NCBI GenBank assembly: GCA_905235615.1
Contig: CAJOMB010000008.1
Location: forward strand, 1,965-27,214
Length of the DNA: 25,250 nt
Source of the DNA: an uncultured Bacteroidales bacterium
GTDB taxonomy: Bacteria; Bacteroidota; Bacteroidia; Bacteroidales; UBA932
Direction: 5' to 3'
This document shows positions 1-8,607 of this stretch, in pieces; within the stretch, counting starts at the first letter, position 1, and each line of letters starts with the position of its first letter. Under the pieces are notes generated by a model. The model searched no databases and was not told the origin of the DNA. It saw only the letters and a list, made by a program, of their open reading frames with translations. Made by a program: the position numbers and the translations under genes.

Positions 1-501
1 GCCTACGACCGCCTCACCGTATACCTGAGCCATTTCCGCTCCAAGCTCAGTGTTCCCGAAGCACAGAAGGCGGAAGTGATGGAAGAGATTGAGAGCCGTA
101 TCGGAGAACTTTTCTCCCAGGAAGTGAGCGGCGAGCGGGTGGTTACGCTGGAAGTGGTGGAACGGGTGGTCAATACCCTGGGGATGCCGGACGGATCGGC
201 CGAAAACGGCAGCACTTTCACTTCCGACGCCGGAAAGACGCCCCGCAGACTTTACCGGGACCCGGATGAGAAACGGATTGCCGGTGTATGCAGCGGCCTG
301 GCCCTGTATTTGGACGTGGATGTCACCCTGATCCGGGTTCTCATGCTGGCCGCCCTCATCTGCGGCAGCGCCGGATTCTGGATCTACGTCATCCTCTGGA
401 TCGCCGTCCCCATGGCCGAAACGCCCGCCCAAAAGTGCGAACTTCGCGGCATGGCCGCCACGGCTGAAAACATGTCCCGTTTCTCAACTTATAAAAAATA
501 G
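1..501 (+). CDS. PspC-domain membrane protein, N-terminus cut off by window edge
   Basis: The reading frame is open from base 1, so the true start lies upstream; 166 residues are visible. Residues about 1-55 are a charged helical region resembling the N-terminus of the second PspC protein at 840. A PspC domain follows at about 80-140, with the typical RRLYRDPDEKRIAGVCSGLA stretch and a hydrophobic segment ending in a V-I-L-W-I-A-V-P pattern. The protein stops soon after the domain, so it is much shorter than its neighbour. PspC proteins are inner-membrane factors, classically tied to envelope stress. The gene is 3 nt upstream of a PadR regulator, which suggests one transcript. The specific role is inference; the domain call is firm. 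Confidence 0.85.
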   Translation, partial: AYDRLTVYLSHFRSKLSVPEAQKAEVMEEIESRIGELFSQEVSGERVVTLEVVERVVNTLGMPDGSAENGSTFTSDAGKTPRRLYRDPDEKRIAGVCSGLALYLDVDVTLIRVLMLAALICGSAGFWIYVILWIAVPMAETPAQKCELRGMAATAENMSRFSTYKK

Positions 502-504
502 ACG

Positions 505-837
505 ATGGATACTGCAAGTGAAAATGTCCGCTCCCAAATGCGGAAAGGCGTGCTGGAGTACTGCATCCTCAGTATCCTGAGCCGCAAGGAAGCCTATGCT
601 TCCAACATCCTTGAAGAACTGAAAGCCGTGGGGATGCTGGTGGTGGAAGGAACCCTCTATCCCCTCCTGATCCGTCAGAAGAACCAGGGACTCCTGAATT
701 ACCGCTGGGAAGAGTCCACGCAGGGACCGCCCCGCAAATACTATGTCATCACGGAAAAAGGGCGCAGCCAACTGGCGGAGATGGACGCCGCCTGGCAGGA
801 AATGGTCCAAAGCATTGAAACCCTGAAAAACAAATAG
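505..837 (+). CDS. PadR-family transcriptional regulator
   Basis: This 110-residue protein has the winged-helix layout of PadR regulators. The N-terminal helices include GVLEYCILSILSRKEAYASN. A recognition region follows with EGTLYPLL, and the wing carries GPPRKYYVITEKGR. The length is standard for the short PadR class, which has a C-terminal dimerisation helix (here WQEMVQSIETLK). It lies 3 nt after one PspC gene and 2 nt before another, so the three are almost certainly co-transcribed. PadR proteins are usually repressors that bind near their own operon. That this one controls the flanking PspC genes is inference from context. No operator could be located because the operon promoter lies left of the window. 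Confidence 0.93.
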   Translation: MDTASENVRSQMRKGVLEYCILSILSRKEAYASNILEELKAVGMLVVEGTLYPLLIRQKNQGLLNYRWEESTQGPPRKYYVITEKGRSQLAEMDAAWQEMVQSIETLKNK

Positions 838-839
838 CC

Positions 840-1853
840 ATGACGCAGACAGAACAATATAGCATAGGCGGATACGCCTTCACCTTGGAAAAGGACGCCG
901 CCGAGGCCCTGGGCCGATACATCCGGGAACTGGAAAGCCACTACCTTCCCCAGGAAGGCGGCCGGGAAATCATGGACGGAATCGAAGAGCGCATCGCGGA
1001 GCTTCTGGGAGAGCGCTGCCGGGGCCGCGTCGTGGCGGCGGCGGACATCCAGGGCGTCATCGAGGTGATTGGCCGGCCGGAGCGCATCGAGGCCGAAGAC
1101 CCCCAGGCGGGGAATGAAGCCCCGAAGGGGAAGAAAAAGCTATTCCGGGACTTGGAGAACAAGCGTTTAGGCGGCGTCTGCAGCGGCCTGGCCTCCTTCT
1201 TTGGCATGGAAGTGACCTGGCTGCGACTGGGCTTTGCCATCTTGACTCTGATTACCTTTTTCAGCGGAGTGGAGCACGGGGCCTGGAGTCTCTCCATCCC
1301 CATTCTGTACTGCATCCTCTGGGTGGCCATGCCGGCAGCCCGCACGGCTCAGGACCGCTGGGCCATGAAAGGAGACAGCGGCACGGCCGATGAAATCAAA
1401 CGCAACGTCCAGGCCGGCATCCACGAGATGGGCGACGCTGCCCGGGAAATGGCCCGCTCGGACTTCTTCAAACAATTCGGCCGCATCTTCCTGGTGGCCG
1501 TGGGCATCATCCTCCTGATTGGCGGCACCTCCGGACTGGCGTCCATGTCCCTGCTCACCTTCCGGGGTTCCCAGCTCTTCCATATTCCCTCGAACGAGTG
1601 GCTGCAGGAACTCGCCAGGCAGGCTCCTTTCGTTGCAGACCTGCTTTCTGAGACCTGGGGTGTGGTGCTCATCGCCCTGGCCGTCATCCTCCCCTTCGTG
1701 GGACTCCTGTACGGGGGCATCCAGCTTATCTTCGGCTTCAAATCCCCCTCTTGGAAACCCGGACTGGTCATCTTTGTGCTCTGGCTCATAGACCTGGTGG
1801 TGCTGGCCGTTGTACTGGCTGTCGGAGCCCTTTCTACTGAAATGTTTATCTGA
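840..1853 (+). CDS. PspC-domain membrane protein with extra C-terminal membrane helices
   Basis: The product has 337 residues. Residues about 1-90 form a charged helical domain (a conserved EIMDGIEERIAELLGE segment) related to the preceding PspC paralogue. The PspC domain spans about 97-165 and includes KKKLFRDLENKRLGGVCSGL and an I-L-W-V-A-M-P ending. An amphipathic linker follows, then three further hydrophobic helices at about 213-236, 275-300 and 307-332. The start ATG follows the padR stop by 2 nt, with no other candidate nearby. A PadR regulator beside PspC-type membrane proteins is a recurrent Bacteroidota arrangement. The helical N-terminus may sense or bind partners in the cytoplasm, but that is inference. 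Confidence 0.9.
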   Translation: MTQTEQYSIGGYAFTLEKDAAEALGRYIRELESHYLPQEGGREIMDGIEERIAELLGERCRGRVVAAADIQGVIEVIGRPERIEAEDPQAGNEAPKGKKKLFRDLENKRLGGVCSGLASFFGMEVTWLRLGFAILTLITFFSGVEHGAWSLSIPILYCILWVAMPAARTAQDRWAMKGDSGTADEIKRNVQAGIHEMGDAAREMARSDFFKQFGRIFLVAVGIILLIGGTSGLASMSLLTFRGSQLFHIPSNEWLQELARQAPFVADLLSETWGVVLIALAVILPFVGLLYGGIQLIFGFKSPSWKPGLVIFVLWLIDLVVLAVVLAVGALSTEMFI

Positions 1854-1874
1854 TTGGAAGCGGTTCCGGAGGGA

Positions 1875-1906
1875 TTTGGTGAGTTAAGGCTAAATTCGTA
1901 TCTTTG
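1875..1906 (+). promoter_or_regulatory. Bacteroidota-type promoter of the putative porin gene
   Basis: A -33 box TTTG at 1875-1878 and a -7 box TATCTTTG at 1899-1906 are separated by 20 bp, matching the Bacteroidota primary sigma factor consensus (TTTG, TAnnTTTG). The -7 box ends only 6 nt before the ATG at 1913. The predicted transcription start therefore falls at or next to the start codon. Confidence 0.75.
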
Positions 1907-1912
1907 CAGGAT

Positions 1913-4477
1913 ATGGCAAAGATTTGGTCCAAAATCCTCTTCCCCGCAGCCATCACAGGGGCGGTTCTGGCACAGACGATGGGCATGGACATAGCCCGCA
2001 ACGGACGTGCGCGGGCCACCCTTGTGCCTTCTTATCGGCCCGACACCCTGAAAGAGGAGGAGTACTTCGACCTTTTTGCCGAGCAGGAGGACACCCTGCC
2101 AAAGGTCTTCGCCCGGGACACCATGAAGGTGCCGGACAGCCTCAAATACACCAATCCCTTCCTGTACGAGTGGTACGTAGCCACCAAGGACAGCTATACC
2201 CACAAGCTGGTGGTGGACTCCCTGAAGGCGGAAGGAGACTCCCTTCTCTGGCCCCGCATAGATTCCCTCTTCCTGGCCGATTCAACCGCCGCCGCTGCGG
2301 CCGCCTGGGAGAAGAAATGGGCCTCCATGAGCAAGGCCGACCGCAAGCGCTGGACCTACGAAAACGTCACCTACCCGGCCATCCGCCACCGCCAAGACTC
2401 CATCATGCACCGCAAGGACAGCCTCCAGCGCCACAAGGACAGCATCATCCAGAACACGCCCCGCGTGCTGGAAACCGCCTTCCTGCCGGATTCCCTGCAG
2501 TTCAAGCGCTTGGTCACCTGGCGGCACAACCGCCTGAACAACCAGATGGAGGTGTTTGAGTGGGACACCACCGCCAATTACCATTTCTACGACCTCCCCT
2601 TCATGCGGGAAGACGTGGGGGCCACCTGGTTGGGCATGCCCGGATCGGCCGCCGAACAGCTGAACTGGTTCCGGCGGAATCAGGAGACATCGGCCTCCTT
2701 CTACCAGACGCTGGAAACCTGGAGCTATACGGCCGACAACCTCCCCTCCTTCAACACCAAGACGCCTTACACGGAGCTGGAGTATTCCGGCAACCTGTTC
2801 AATAACAGCACTTTGTCCACGGACGACTTCCGCGTATTCACTACGCAGAACATCACCCCCGCCCTCAATGTGGCGGCCGAGATGAAGCGCTACGGCGGCG
2901 CCGGCATCCTCAAGAACGAGCACACGGACAACCGCAACTACTTTGTGAACGCAAACTACTTGGGCAAGCGTTACCTGGCCCACGGCGGATTCATCTACAA
3001 CCACGGCACCCGCACGGAAAGCGGCGGCGTACAGGACAACACCATGATCCGGGACACCCTGGTGGATGTGCGGGAGATAGACGTGAACCTGGCGTCGGCC
3101 TCCTACCGCTACAAGAAAATCACGGCCTTCTATGACCAGAGCCTCCGGATTCCCTTCGATTTCATCGAGCGGATCAAGCACCGGAAAGACACGGCCTGGG
3201 TGAAGCCCGACACCCTGAACACCGACATCACCACCGGCTTCATAGGCACCTCTACGGAATTCAGCAACTACAGCCGGCGCTATGTGGACAAGACGGACGC
3301 CCAACAGAGCCTTTTTTTCAACGACCGCTTCTACATCAATCCGTCCCAGAGTTCGGACTCCCTGAGGAACATGCGCTTGGAGAACCGCCTGTATGTGCGC
3401 CTGCAGCCCTGGAAGGAGGACGCCATCGTCTCCAAAGTGGAAGGCGGCGTGGGAAACCGCTTCCAGACCTTCTACCTCCAGTCTCCCAACGACGCCCTGT
3501 ACAAACCCTCCAACCACCGCTGGAACAGCTTCTATGCCTATGCCGGCGCAGAGGGCCTCCTGGGCCGATATTTCCAGTGGGACGCCACCGGCCTGTTCAA
3601 CTTTGCCGGAACCGAGGTGGGAGATTTCTATGTCAAAGCCAACGCCAAAGTGAGCATCTATCCCTTCCGGCGGGCGCCGGACAGCCCCATCTCCCTGTCG
3701 GCCAAATTTGAGACACGGCTGCAGCAGCCTGACTTTTACCAGCAGCACTTCTATACCAATCACTATCAGTGGGAGAACAACTTCTCCAAGGCCTCCACCA
3801 CCCGGATAGAAGCCAAGTTGGACATTCCCCATTGGAAGCTGAGGGCCGGTGCAGGCTACGCTCTCCTGTCCGGAAACGTCTATTACGACACCCTGGGCGT
3901 GGCCCGGCAGAACGTCACCCCCATCAGCGTGATTTCCGCCAACCTCCGCAAGGACTTCGCCTTCGGCCCCGTCCACCTGGACAACGAAGCCCTGCTGCAA
4001 TTCTCTTCCAACCAGGATGTACTGCCGCTGCCGCTCCTTGCGCTGAACCTCAGGTGGTATGCGCAGTTCAATATCGTGGATCCCAAGACACTCCAGCTGC
4101 AAGTGGGCTTGAATGCCCGTTACAATACCCTGTGGTATGCCCCCGCCTTCAATCCTGTGGCCGGCGTCTTCCACGTGCAGAACGAGGAGAAGTACGGCAA
4201 CACGGTCATTTTCGACGTCTTTTTGAACATGCAGTGGAAGAAGTGCTGCATCTTTATCAAGATGGAAAATGCCGGCCGGGGCTGGCCCATGAGGAGCCGG
4301 GACTATTTCACCGCCCATCACTACATCCAGCCGCCCGGCATGATCAAGCTGGGCATCAGCTGGCCCTTCTATCCTCGTCTGGGCAAGACCCGGACACTGA
4401 GCGAACGCGCCAGCTCCGGCTTCGGAAGCGCCGCAGGAGGCGGCGGTGAGTCCTTAAGACAAACAGGCCGCCGATAA
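1913..4477 (+). CDS. putative outer-membrane porin (Porin_10-type, Bacteroidota)
   Basis: This 854-residue protein starts at ATG 1913; an in-frame TTG 9 nt upstream lies inside the -7 promoter box and is unlikely. The N-terminus has a short hydrophobic signal-like segment (ILFPAAITGAVLAQTMG). The mature part carries a family-typical stretch DSLKYTNPFLYEWYVATKDS, then a coiled, charged section at about 75-190 with repeated RxDSI-type motifs. The remainder is rich in aromatic residues in alternating patterns, as expected for a beta-barrel. No TonB box or plug domain is visible. It is followed 3 nt later by a lytic transglycosylase. The family assignment is from recognition; substrate and pore activity are unknown. 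Confidence 0.85.
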   Translation: MAKIWSKILFPAAITGAVLAQTMGMDIARNGRARATLVPSYRPDTLKEEEYFDLFAEQEDTLPKVFARDTMKVPDSLKYTNPFLYEWYVATKDSYTHKLVVDSLKAEGDSLLWPRIDSLFLADSTAAAAAAWEKKWASMSKADRKRWTYENVTYPAIRHRQDSIMHRKDSLQRHKDSIIQNTPRVLETAFLPDSLQFKRLVTWRHNRLNNQMEVFEWDTTANYHFYDLPFMREDVGATWLGMPGSAAEQLNWFRRNQETSASFYQTLETWSYTADNLPSFNTKTPYTELEYSGNLFNNSTLSTDDFRVFTTQNITPALNVAAEMKRYGGAGILKNEHTDNRNYFVNANYLGKRYLAHGGFIYNHGTRTESGGVQDNTMIRDTLVDVREIDVNLASASYRYKKITAFYDQSLRIPFDFIERIKHRKDTAWVKPDTLNTDITTGFIGTSTEFSNYSRRYVDKTDAQQSLFFNDRFYINPSQSSDSLRNMRLENRLYVRLQPWKEDAIVSKVEGGVGNRFQTFYLQSPNDALYKPSNHRWNSFYAYAGAEGLLGRYFQWDATGLFNFAGTEVGDFYVKANAKVSIYPFRRAPDSPISLSAKFETRLQQPDFYQQHFYTNHYQWENNFSKASTTRIEAKLDIPHWKLRAGAGYALLSGNVYYDTLGVARQNVTPISVISANLRKDFAFGPVHLDNEALLQFSSNQDVLPLPLLALNLRWYAQFNIVDPKTLQLQVGLNARYNTLWYAPAFNPVAGVFHVQNEEKYGNTVIFDVFLNMQWKKCCIFIKMENAGRGWPMRSRDYFTAHHYIQPPGMIKLGISWPFYPRLGKTRTLSERASSGFGSAAGGGGESLRQTGRR

Positions 4478-4480
4478 AAC

Positions 4481-5404
4481 ATGAATCTCAGATCGCTGGC
4501 ATATTCGGCCGCCTGCGCCCTGGTCATGCTCCTGATTCCCGTCAGCAGCAATAACTCTCCCTGGAGTGCGCCGCCTCAGTCAGCCATCCGATGTACCATC
4601 CCCGTCCAGGATGCCGAGTTCCACCGGTCCCTTGTCAAGAAGTATGCAGAGGACAAAAACCTGCAAGTGAGCATCGTCCTGTCCCAAGACAACTTCATCC
4701 TGGACTCCCTGAGGCACGGAAAACTGGACTTGGCAGTGGTGAACGACCCACCGGACAGCGCCCTGAGGGGGCTTCTTACCTCCCGTTCCTTTGCCGACGG
4801 CAGTGTCTGGGCCGTGCGGGAAGATGAAGTGGAGGCCCTCAGACACATCAACCAATGGATTACGGAGCTCACGGCATCGGCCCGCTTCAACCGGATGCAG
4901 AAACGCTATTTCTCCGGTAAGACGGTGAACCTGAATTCCATCAGCCGGTACGACAACATCCTGCGCGCCAACGCAGACAGCATAGGCTGGGACTGGAGGC
5001 TCCTGGCCGCCGTAACCTACCATGAATCCCGTTTCCGCAACGACGCCAACTCCAGCAGGGGTGCCATCGGCCTGATGCAGATTCTGAGCGGTCGCTATTC
5101 GGAAGAGATGCTGCTGAATCCGGCCGTCAACATTTCCGTGGGGGCCCGTTACCTGGAAAAGATGGAAAAGAGGTTCAGTCCCTCGGCGGCAGACCCCCAC
5201 GAAGCCACGTGCTTCGCCCTGGCCGCCTATAACATGGGAGAGGGAAAATTAAGCCAATTGTTGGAAAGAGCCCGGGATGAAGGGAAGGACGACAGCCGCT
5301 GGGACAGCGTCAAGAACTATTTGCCGGAAGGGCACCACACCCGTTCCTACGTGGACAACGTCCTCAACACCTACGCCTATTACAGCAAACTTTATCCCCG
5401 CTAA
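4481..5404 (+). CDS. MltF-like periplasmic lytic transglycosylase
   Basis: This 307-residue protein has an N-terminal hydrophobic export segment (about 5-24). A shortened region at about 35-130 resembles a solute-binding domain (LDLAVVNDPP, SVWAVRED). A C-terminal SLT-type lysozyme-fold domain spans about 150-300. The likely catalytic glutamate is E182 in AVTYHESRF, followed by GAIGLMQIL and the typical AAYNMGEGKL. Such enzymes cleave peptidoglycan glycan strands to form 1,6-anhydro ends. E. coli MltF is about 500 residues, so the solute-binding part here is clearly reduced. It lies 3 nt after the porin gene and probably shares its transcript. Its stop codon overlaps that of the convergent FtsX-type gene. 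Confidence 0.9.
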   Translation: MNLRSLAYSAACALVMLLIPVSSNNSPWSAPPQSAIRCTIPVQDAEFHRSLVKKYAEDKNLQVSIVLSQDNFILDSLRHGKLDLAVVNDPPDSALRGLLTSRSFADGSVWAVREDEVEALRHINQWITELTASARFNRMQKRYFSGKTVNLNSISRYDNILRANADSIGWDWRLLAAVTYHESRFRNDANSSRGAIGLMQILSGRYSEEMLLNPAVNISVGARYLEKMEKRFSPSAADPHEATCFALAAYNMGEGKLSQLLERARDEGKDDSRWDSVKNYLPEGHHTRSYVDNVLNTYAYYSKLYPR

Positions 5405-6525
5405 TCGGCCTTCACCGTCCGGGCGGGGTCAATGCGGGCCACCACGCGGGAAGGGAGCCACAGCAGCAGGAGGATGCCCGCAAAAGCGGCGGCATCGGCC
5501 AGCAGAATCCGGGGCAGATTCACCCGCACCGGGACCCAGGAGACGAAGTAATTGGCCGGATCCAAAGGGATGAGATGGGTGGTTCCCTGGATGAGGCAGA
5601 AAAGAAGGGCGGCGGCATTGCCCACAAGCATGCCTTTCAGGACGGCCTCGGCCCCAATCCTTACGAAAAGCCTTCCCACAGCGCGGTTGTCCATCCCCAG
5701 CGTTTTGAGCGTGCCGATGGTGGAGATGTTCCTCAGGAGCATGATCAGAAGGCCGCTCACCATATTGAAGCCGGCCACCACCGTCATCAGAATCAGGATG
5801 ATGAGCACATTGTAGTCCAGCAGTTTCAGCCAGTCAAAGACCTGCGGATAGGCCTGGCGGGAAGAAGTGACATAATAGTCTTCCGCCAGGGTGCCGATGG
5901 CTACGGTCAGGCGCTCCGGGTCCGCGCCCTCGGAAAGCCGCACTTCCAAGGAGGAAACACGGGTGGAATCCCAACTGTTCAGGCGCCGGATGTCCTCCAA
6001 AGAGGCATAGACCAGCAGATTGTCGTCCAGTTCCACCAAGTCCCGGTGTACCCGGGCAATCTTGAATTTGCGGGCCCGGAGCTTCTCTCCTATAAAATAA
6101 GTGGTCAGGTCATCCCCCTCTCCCACCTGCAAGATTTCACTGAGCCGATGGGGAATGGAGACCTCCAGGGAACGCCCGCCTGGACCGGGAAGGCCCTTGA
6201 CCAGGACACCATGCACCGTTTCCCCGTTTTTGACGATACCCGCCCGCACGGCCACCGGCGTAATGCTCTTTACGCCAGGAAGGGAGAGGATGGCCTCCGC
6301 CTGAGGGATGACGGCCGGCATGGAGGCGGGCTCGTTATCGGCCGAGGGGAAAGGGGCGATGGAAATATCGCCGGTCATGGCCGCCACGCCTTCCCGGACC
6401 ACCGAACGGAATCCGGAGCTGACGGCCACAGCCACGATAATGACAAAGAAACTGACGGCGATGGCCACCGCCGCCACGTTTCCTTGGAACTTGAGTTTCC
6501 GGGATATGAAGCGCTCCGCTACCAA
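5401..6525 (-). CDS. FtsX/LolC-type ABC transporter permease
   Basis: This 374-residue protein begins with one membrane helix (about 16-38, VAAVAIAVSFFVIIVAVAVSS). A large extracytoplasmic domain follows (about 40-240), then three C-terminal helices (about 241-267, 290-315, 335-358). The segment ISTIGTLKTLGMDNRAV is characteristic of FtsX-fold permeases of the MacB/LolC/LolE type, which act in mechanotransmission or lipoprotein release. No ATG is available at the right place. TTG at 6525 fits the family N-terminus (FISRKLKF) and overlaps the end of the upstream peptidase gene by 7 nt, suggesting translational coupling. No ATPase partner is encoded nearby. The start codon choice is less certain than the family. 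Confidence 0.9.
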   Translation of the reverse strand: MVAERFISRKLKFQGNVAAVAIAVSFFVIIVAVAVSSGFRSVVREGVAAMTGDISIAPFPSADNEPASMPAVIPQAEAILSLPGVKSITPVAVRAGIVKNGETVHGVLVKGLPGPGGRSLEVSIPHRLSEILQVGEGDDLTTYFIGEKLRARKFKIARVHRDLVELDDNLLVYASLEDIRRLNSWDSTRVSSLEVRLSEGADPERLTVAIGTLAEDYYVTSSRQAYPQVFDWLKLLDYNVLIILILMTVVAGFNMVSGLLIMLLRNISTIGTLKTLGMDNRAVGRLFVRIGAEAVLKGMLVGNAAALLFCLIQGTTHLIPLDPANYFVSWVPVRVNLPRILLADAAAFAGILLLLWLPSRVVARIDPARTVKAD

Positions 6526-8531
6526 ATATGGACGCGCTCCTCCTCCGGACGGAACATCGGGTCGCCTTCCTGAATGTCAAAGGCGTCAAAGAAGGTCTGG
6601 AAGTTGCGGACCGACACGTTCACGCGGTTCACGGCGAGGGAGTGCGGGTCCAGGTTGGTGAGACGGGCCTTCTCCTGGTCCGTGATGTTCTGGGCCCAGA
6701 TAGCGCCGTAGCTCAGGTAGAAACGCTGGGCGCGTGTGAAGCCGTCTATCATGGGATCCTTCTTGCCCGCCGTGGCGTTCTCCATGGCGGTGAAGGCGAT
6801 GGACAGGCCGCCGTGGTCGCCGATGTTCTCACCGAGGGTGTATCGGCCGTTGGCGTGGACGCCGGGAAGCACTTCCACCGCGTCGAACTGGGCGGCGAGC
6901 TTGTCTCCGAGGGCGTCGAACTGGGCCTTGTCAGCCTCCGTCCACCAGTTCACCATATTGCCCGAAGCGTCGAACATGGAGCCCTGGTCGTCAAAGCCGT
7001 GGGACATCTCGTGGCCGATGACCACGCCGATGCCGCCATAGTTCACGGGATCGTCGGCATCCGGATCGAAGAAGGGCTTCTGCAGAATGGCGGCGGGGAA
7101 GCAAATTTCGTTGGTGGTGGGGTTGTAGTAGGCATTCACCGTCTGCGGCGTCATGCCCCATTCGGTCTTGTCCGTGGGTTTGCCCAGCTTGTCGCGGTTA
7201 TCCTTGACATACCAGGCGCTGGCGTTGCGCAGGTTCTCATAATAGGTATTCTCAGGATTGATGTCCAGGGTGCTGTAATCTTTCCACTTGTCGGGATAGC
7301 CGATCTTCACGGTGAAGGCGGCCAGCTTCTCGCGGGCGCGGACTTTGGTGCTGTCGCTCATCCATTCCAACTGGTCGATATGCTCGCCCAGGGCGGTGCG
7401 CAGATTCTCCACCAGCCGGAGCATCTGCTTCTTGGAGCTCTCCGGGAAGTAGCGGTTCACGTACATTTCGCCCACGGCTTCACCCAAAAGGCTGTTGGGA
7501 ACCGCCATGGCGCGTTTCCAGCGGGGCTGGGGCTCCTGCGCTCCGGCCATCTGATGGGAGAAGAACTCCCAGCTGGCGGTGTAGAAGTCATCGGACAGGG
7601 CATTGGCCTGGTCGCTCACGAATTGGGCAAGGACATAGTCCTTGTGGGCGTCGAACTGCGCCTTGTCGGAGAGCATCTTGGAGAGGGCGTCGAAGTAGGA
7701 AGGCTGCTCCACGATGATTTTTTCCTGCGGGGCGATGCCGGCGGCTTCGCAGAACTTGTCGAAGTGCAGGCCGGGCCAGCGGCGGCAGATTTCCTCATAG
7801 GACATGGGATTGTAGATGGCCTGCATGTTGCGGTTCTGCTCGCGGGACCAGAAGGCCTGCGCCATCGCCTTTTCCACGGCGATGTCCTTGTCGGCCACTC
7901 CCTGCGCGTCTTGGATGCCGGCCAGTTCCAATACCTTCACAAGATACTGCCGATAGCCTTCCAGCAGTTCCTTGTTCTCGTCTTTCAGATAATAGTCGCG
8001 GTCGTGCATGCCCAGACCGCCCTGGCCGAGGTACAGGACCTGGGAATCGCTGTCGGCAAGGTCGGCCTCCACATAAGTGCCGAAGAAGCCGCCTTCCCCG
8101 TAACGGCTCATATCACCGAGGAGGGTGGCGAGTCCGTCCTGGCTGTTCGCCGCCTCTATTTGGGCGATGTAGGGCTGGATGGGCTGGGCGCCCAGGGCAT
8201 TGCGGGTGGTGGAGTCCAGGGCCATTTTATACAGGTCCGATATTTTCTGCTCCACCGTTCCGGGCTTGGCGTCCAAGGTGGACATGCTCTCGAAGAGGGC
8301 GTTCAGGTTCTCGCGGGTGCGCTCGGCGATGGCGTCGAAGCTGCCGTAACGGGAGAATTCGGGTTTCAGGGGATTCTTGGCCTGCCAGCCGCCGGTGGCA
8401 TACTGGTAGAAGTTCACCTTGGGACTGGCCGTGGTGTCAAGGTCCGTGAGGTCCAATGCCGGTGCACCGCTCTTGGGGGCGCAGGCTGCAAAGGAAAGCA
8501 GTGAAATCATGATAATCAATGACTTTTTCAT
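6519..8531 (-). CDS. pepO: M13 family zinc metallopeptidase, lipoprotein (PepO/neprilysin type)
   Basis: This 670-residue protein starts at ATG 8531, at a clear lipoprotein signal MKKSLIIMISLLSFAACAPK with the probable lipidated Cys at 17. The N-terminal M13 domain (about 40-410) is helical. The catalytic domain holds HEMSH at 507-511 (zinc ligands H507 and H511, catalytic E508). It also has ENIGD, with E568 as third ligand and D572 as partner. A conserved NAYYNPTTNEICFPAAIL stretch precedes the active site. The length and motif order match the family. It probably degrades peptides at the cell envelope. It is transcribed leftward with the FtsX-type gene. The symbol is by family similarity only. 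Confidence 0.96.
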   Translation of the reverse strand: MKKSLIIMISLLSFAACAPKSGAPALDLTDLDTTASPKVNFYQYATGGWQAKNPLKPEFSRYGSFDAIAERTRENLNALFESMSTLDAKPGTVEQKISDLYKMALDSTTRNALGAQPIQPYIAQIEAANSQDGLATLLGDMSRYGEGGFFGTYVEADLADSDSQVLYLGQGGLGMHDRDYYLKDENKELLEGYRQYLVKVLELAGIQDAQGVADKDIAVEKAMAQAFWSREQNRNMQAIYNPMSYEEICRRWPGLHFDKFCEAAGIAPQEKIIVEQPSYFDALSKMLSDKAQFDAHKDYVLAQFVSDQANALSDDFYTASWEFFSHQMAGAQEPQPRWKRAMAVPNSLLGEAVGEMYVNRYFPESSKKQMLRLVENLRTALGEHIDQLEWMSDSTKVRAREKLAAFTVKIGYPDKWKDYSTLDINPENTYYENLRNASAWYVKDNRDKLGKPTDKTEWGMTPQTVNAYYNPTTNEICFPAAILQKPFFDPDADDPVNYGGIGVVIGHEMSHGFDDQGSMFDASGNMVNWWTEADKAQFDALGDKLAAQFDAVEVLPGVHANGRYTLGENIGDHGGLSIAFTAMENATAGKKDPMIDGFTRAQRFYLSYGAIWAQNITDQEKARLTNLDPHSLAVNRVNVSVRNFQTFFDAFDIQEGDPMFRPEEERVHIW

Positions 8532-8553
8532 AACAAAAATAGTAAGAATACGA

Positions 8554-8585
8554 TTTGCAAAATTACACAATAATGCGGATATTTG
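8554..8585 (+). promoter_or_regulatory. predicted promoter of the YczE-like/BASS gene pair
   Basis: TTTG at 8554-8557 and GATATTTG at 8578-8585 (7 of 8 matches to TAnnTTTG) are separated by 20 bp. The ATG lies 22 nt downstream of the -7 box. The element overlaps the - strand -7 box at 8558-8565. Confidence 0.6.
8558..8565 (-). promoter_or_regulatory. predicted -7 box for the M13 peptidase transcript
   Basis: Read on the - strand, 8565 to 8558 is TAATTTTG, a full match to TAnnTTTG. It lies 26 nt before the peptidase ATG, predicting a leader of about 20 nt. No convincing -33 box is seen at the expected distance. It overlaps the divergent promoter on the + strand. Confidence 0.5.
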
Positions 8586-8607
8586 CACCCCTGAAAAGAA
8601 ACTTTTT

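Noticed and set aside
1904..1912. TTG start for the porin at 1904
   Set aside because: The TTG is part of the -7 promoter box, so it would lie upstream of the transcription start; ATG 1913 is preferred.
2282..4321. A 679-codon open frame on the - strand
   Set aside because: It lies entirely antisense to the porin gene, has composition typical of an antisense shadow in GC-rich DNA, and shows no family features. The + strand frame has a promoter, a signal-like segment and family motifs.
6528..8504. A 658-codon open frame on the + strand
   Set aside because: It is antisense to the M13 peptidase, whose zinc motifs and lipoprotein signal are clear; the + frame shows only V/G/H-rich shadow sequence.
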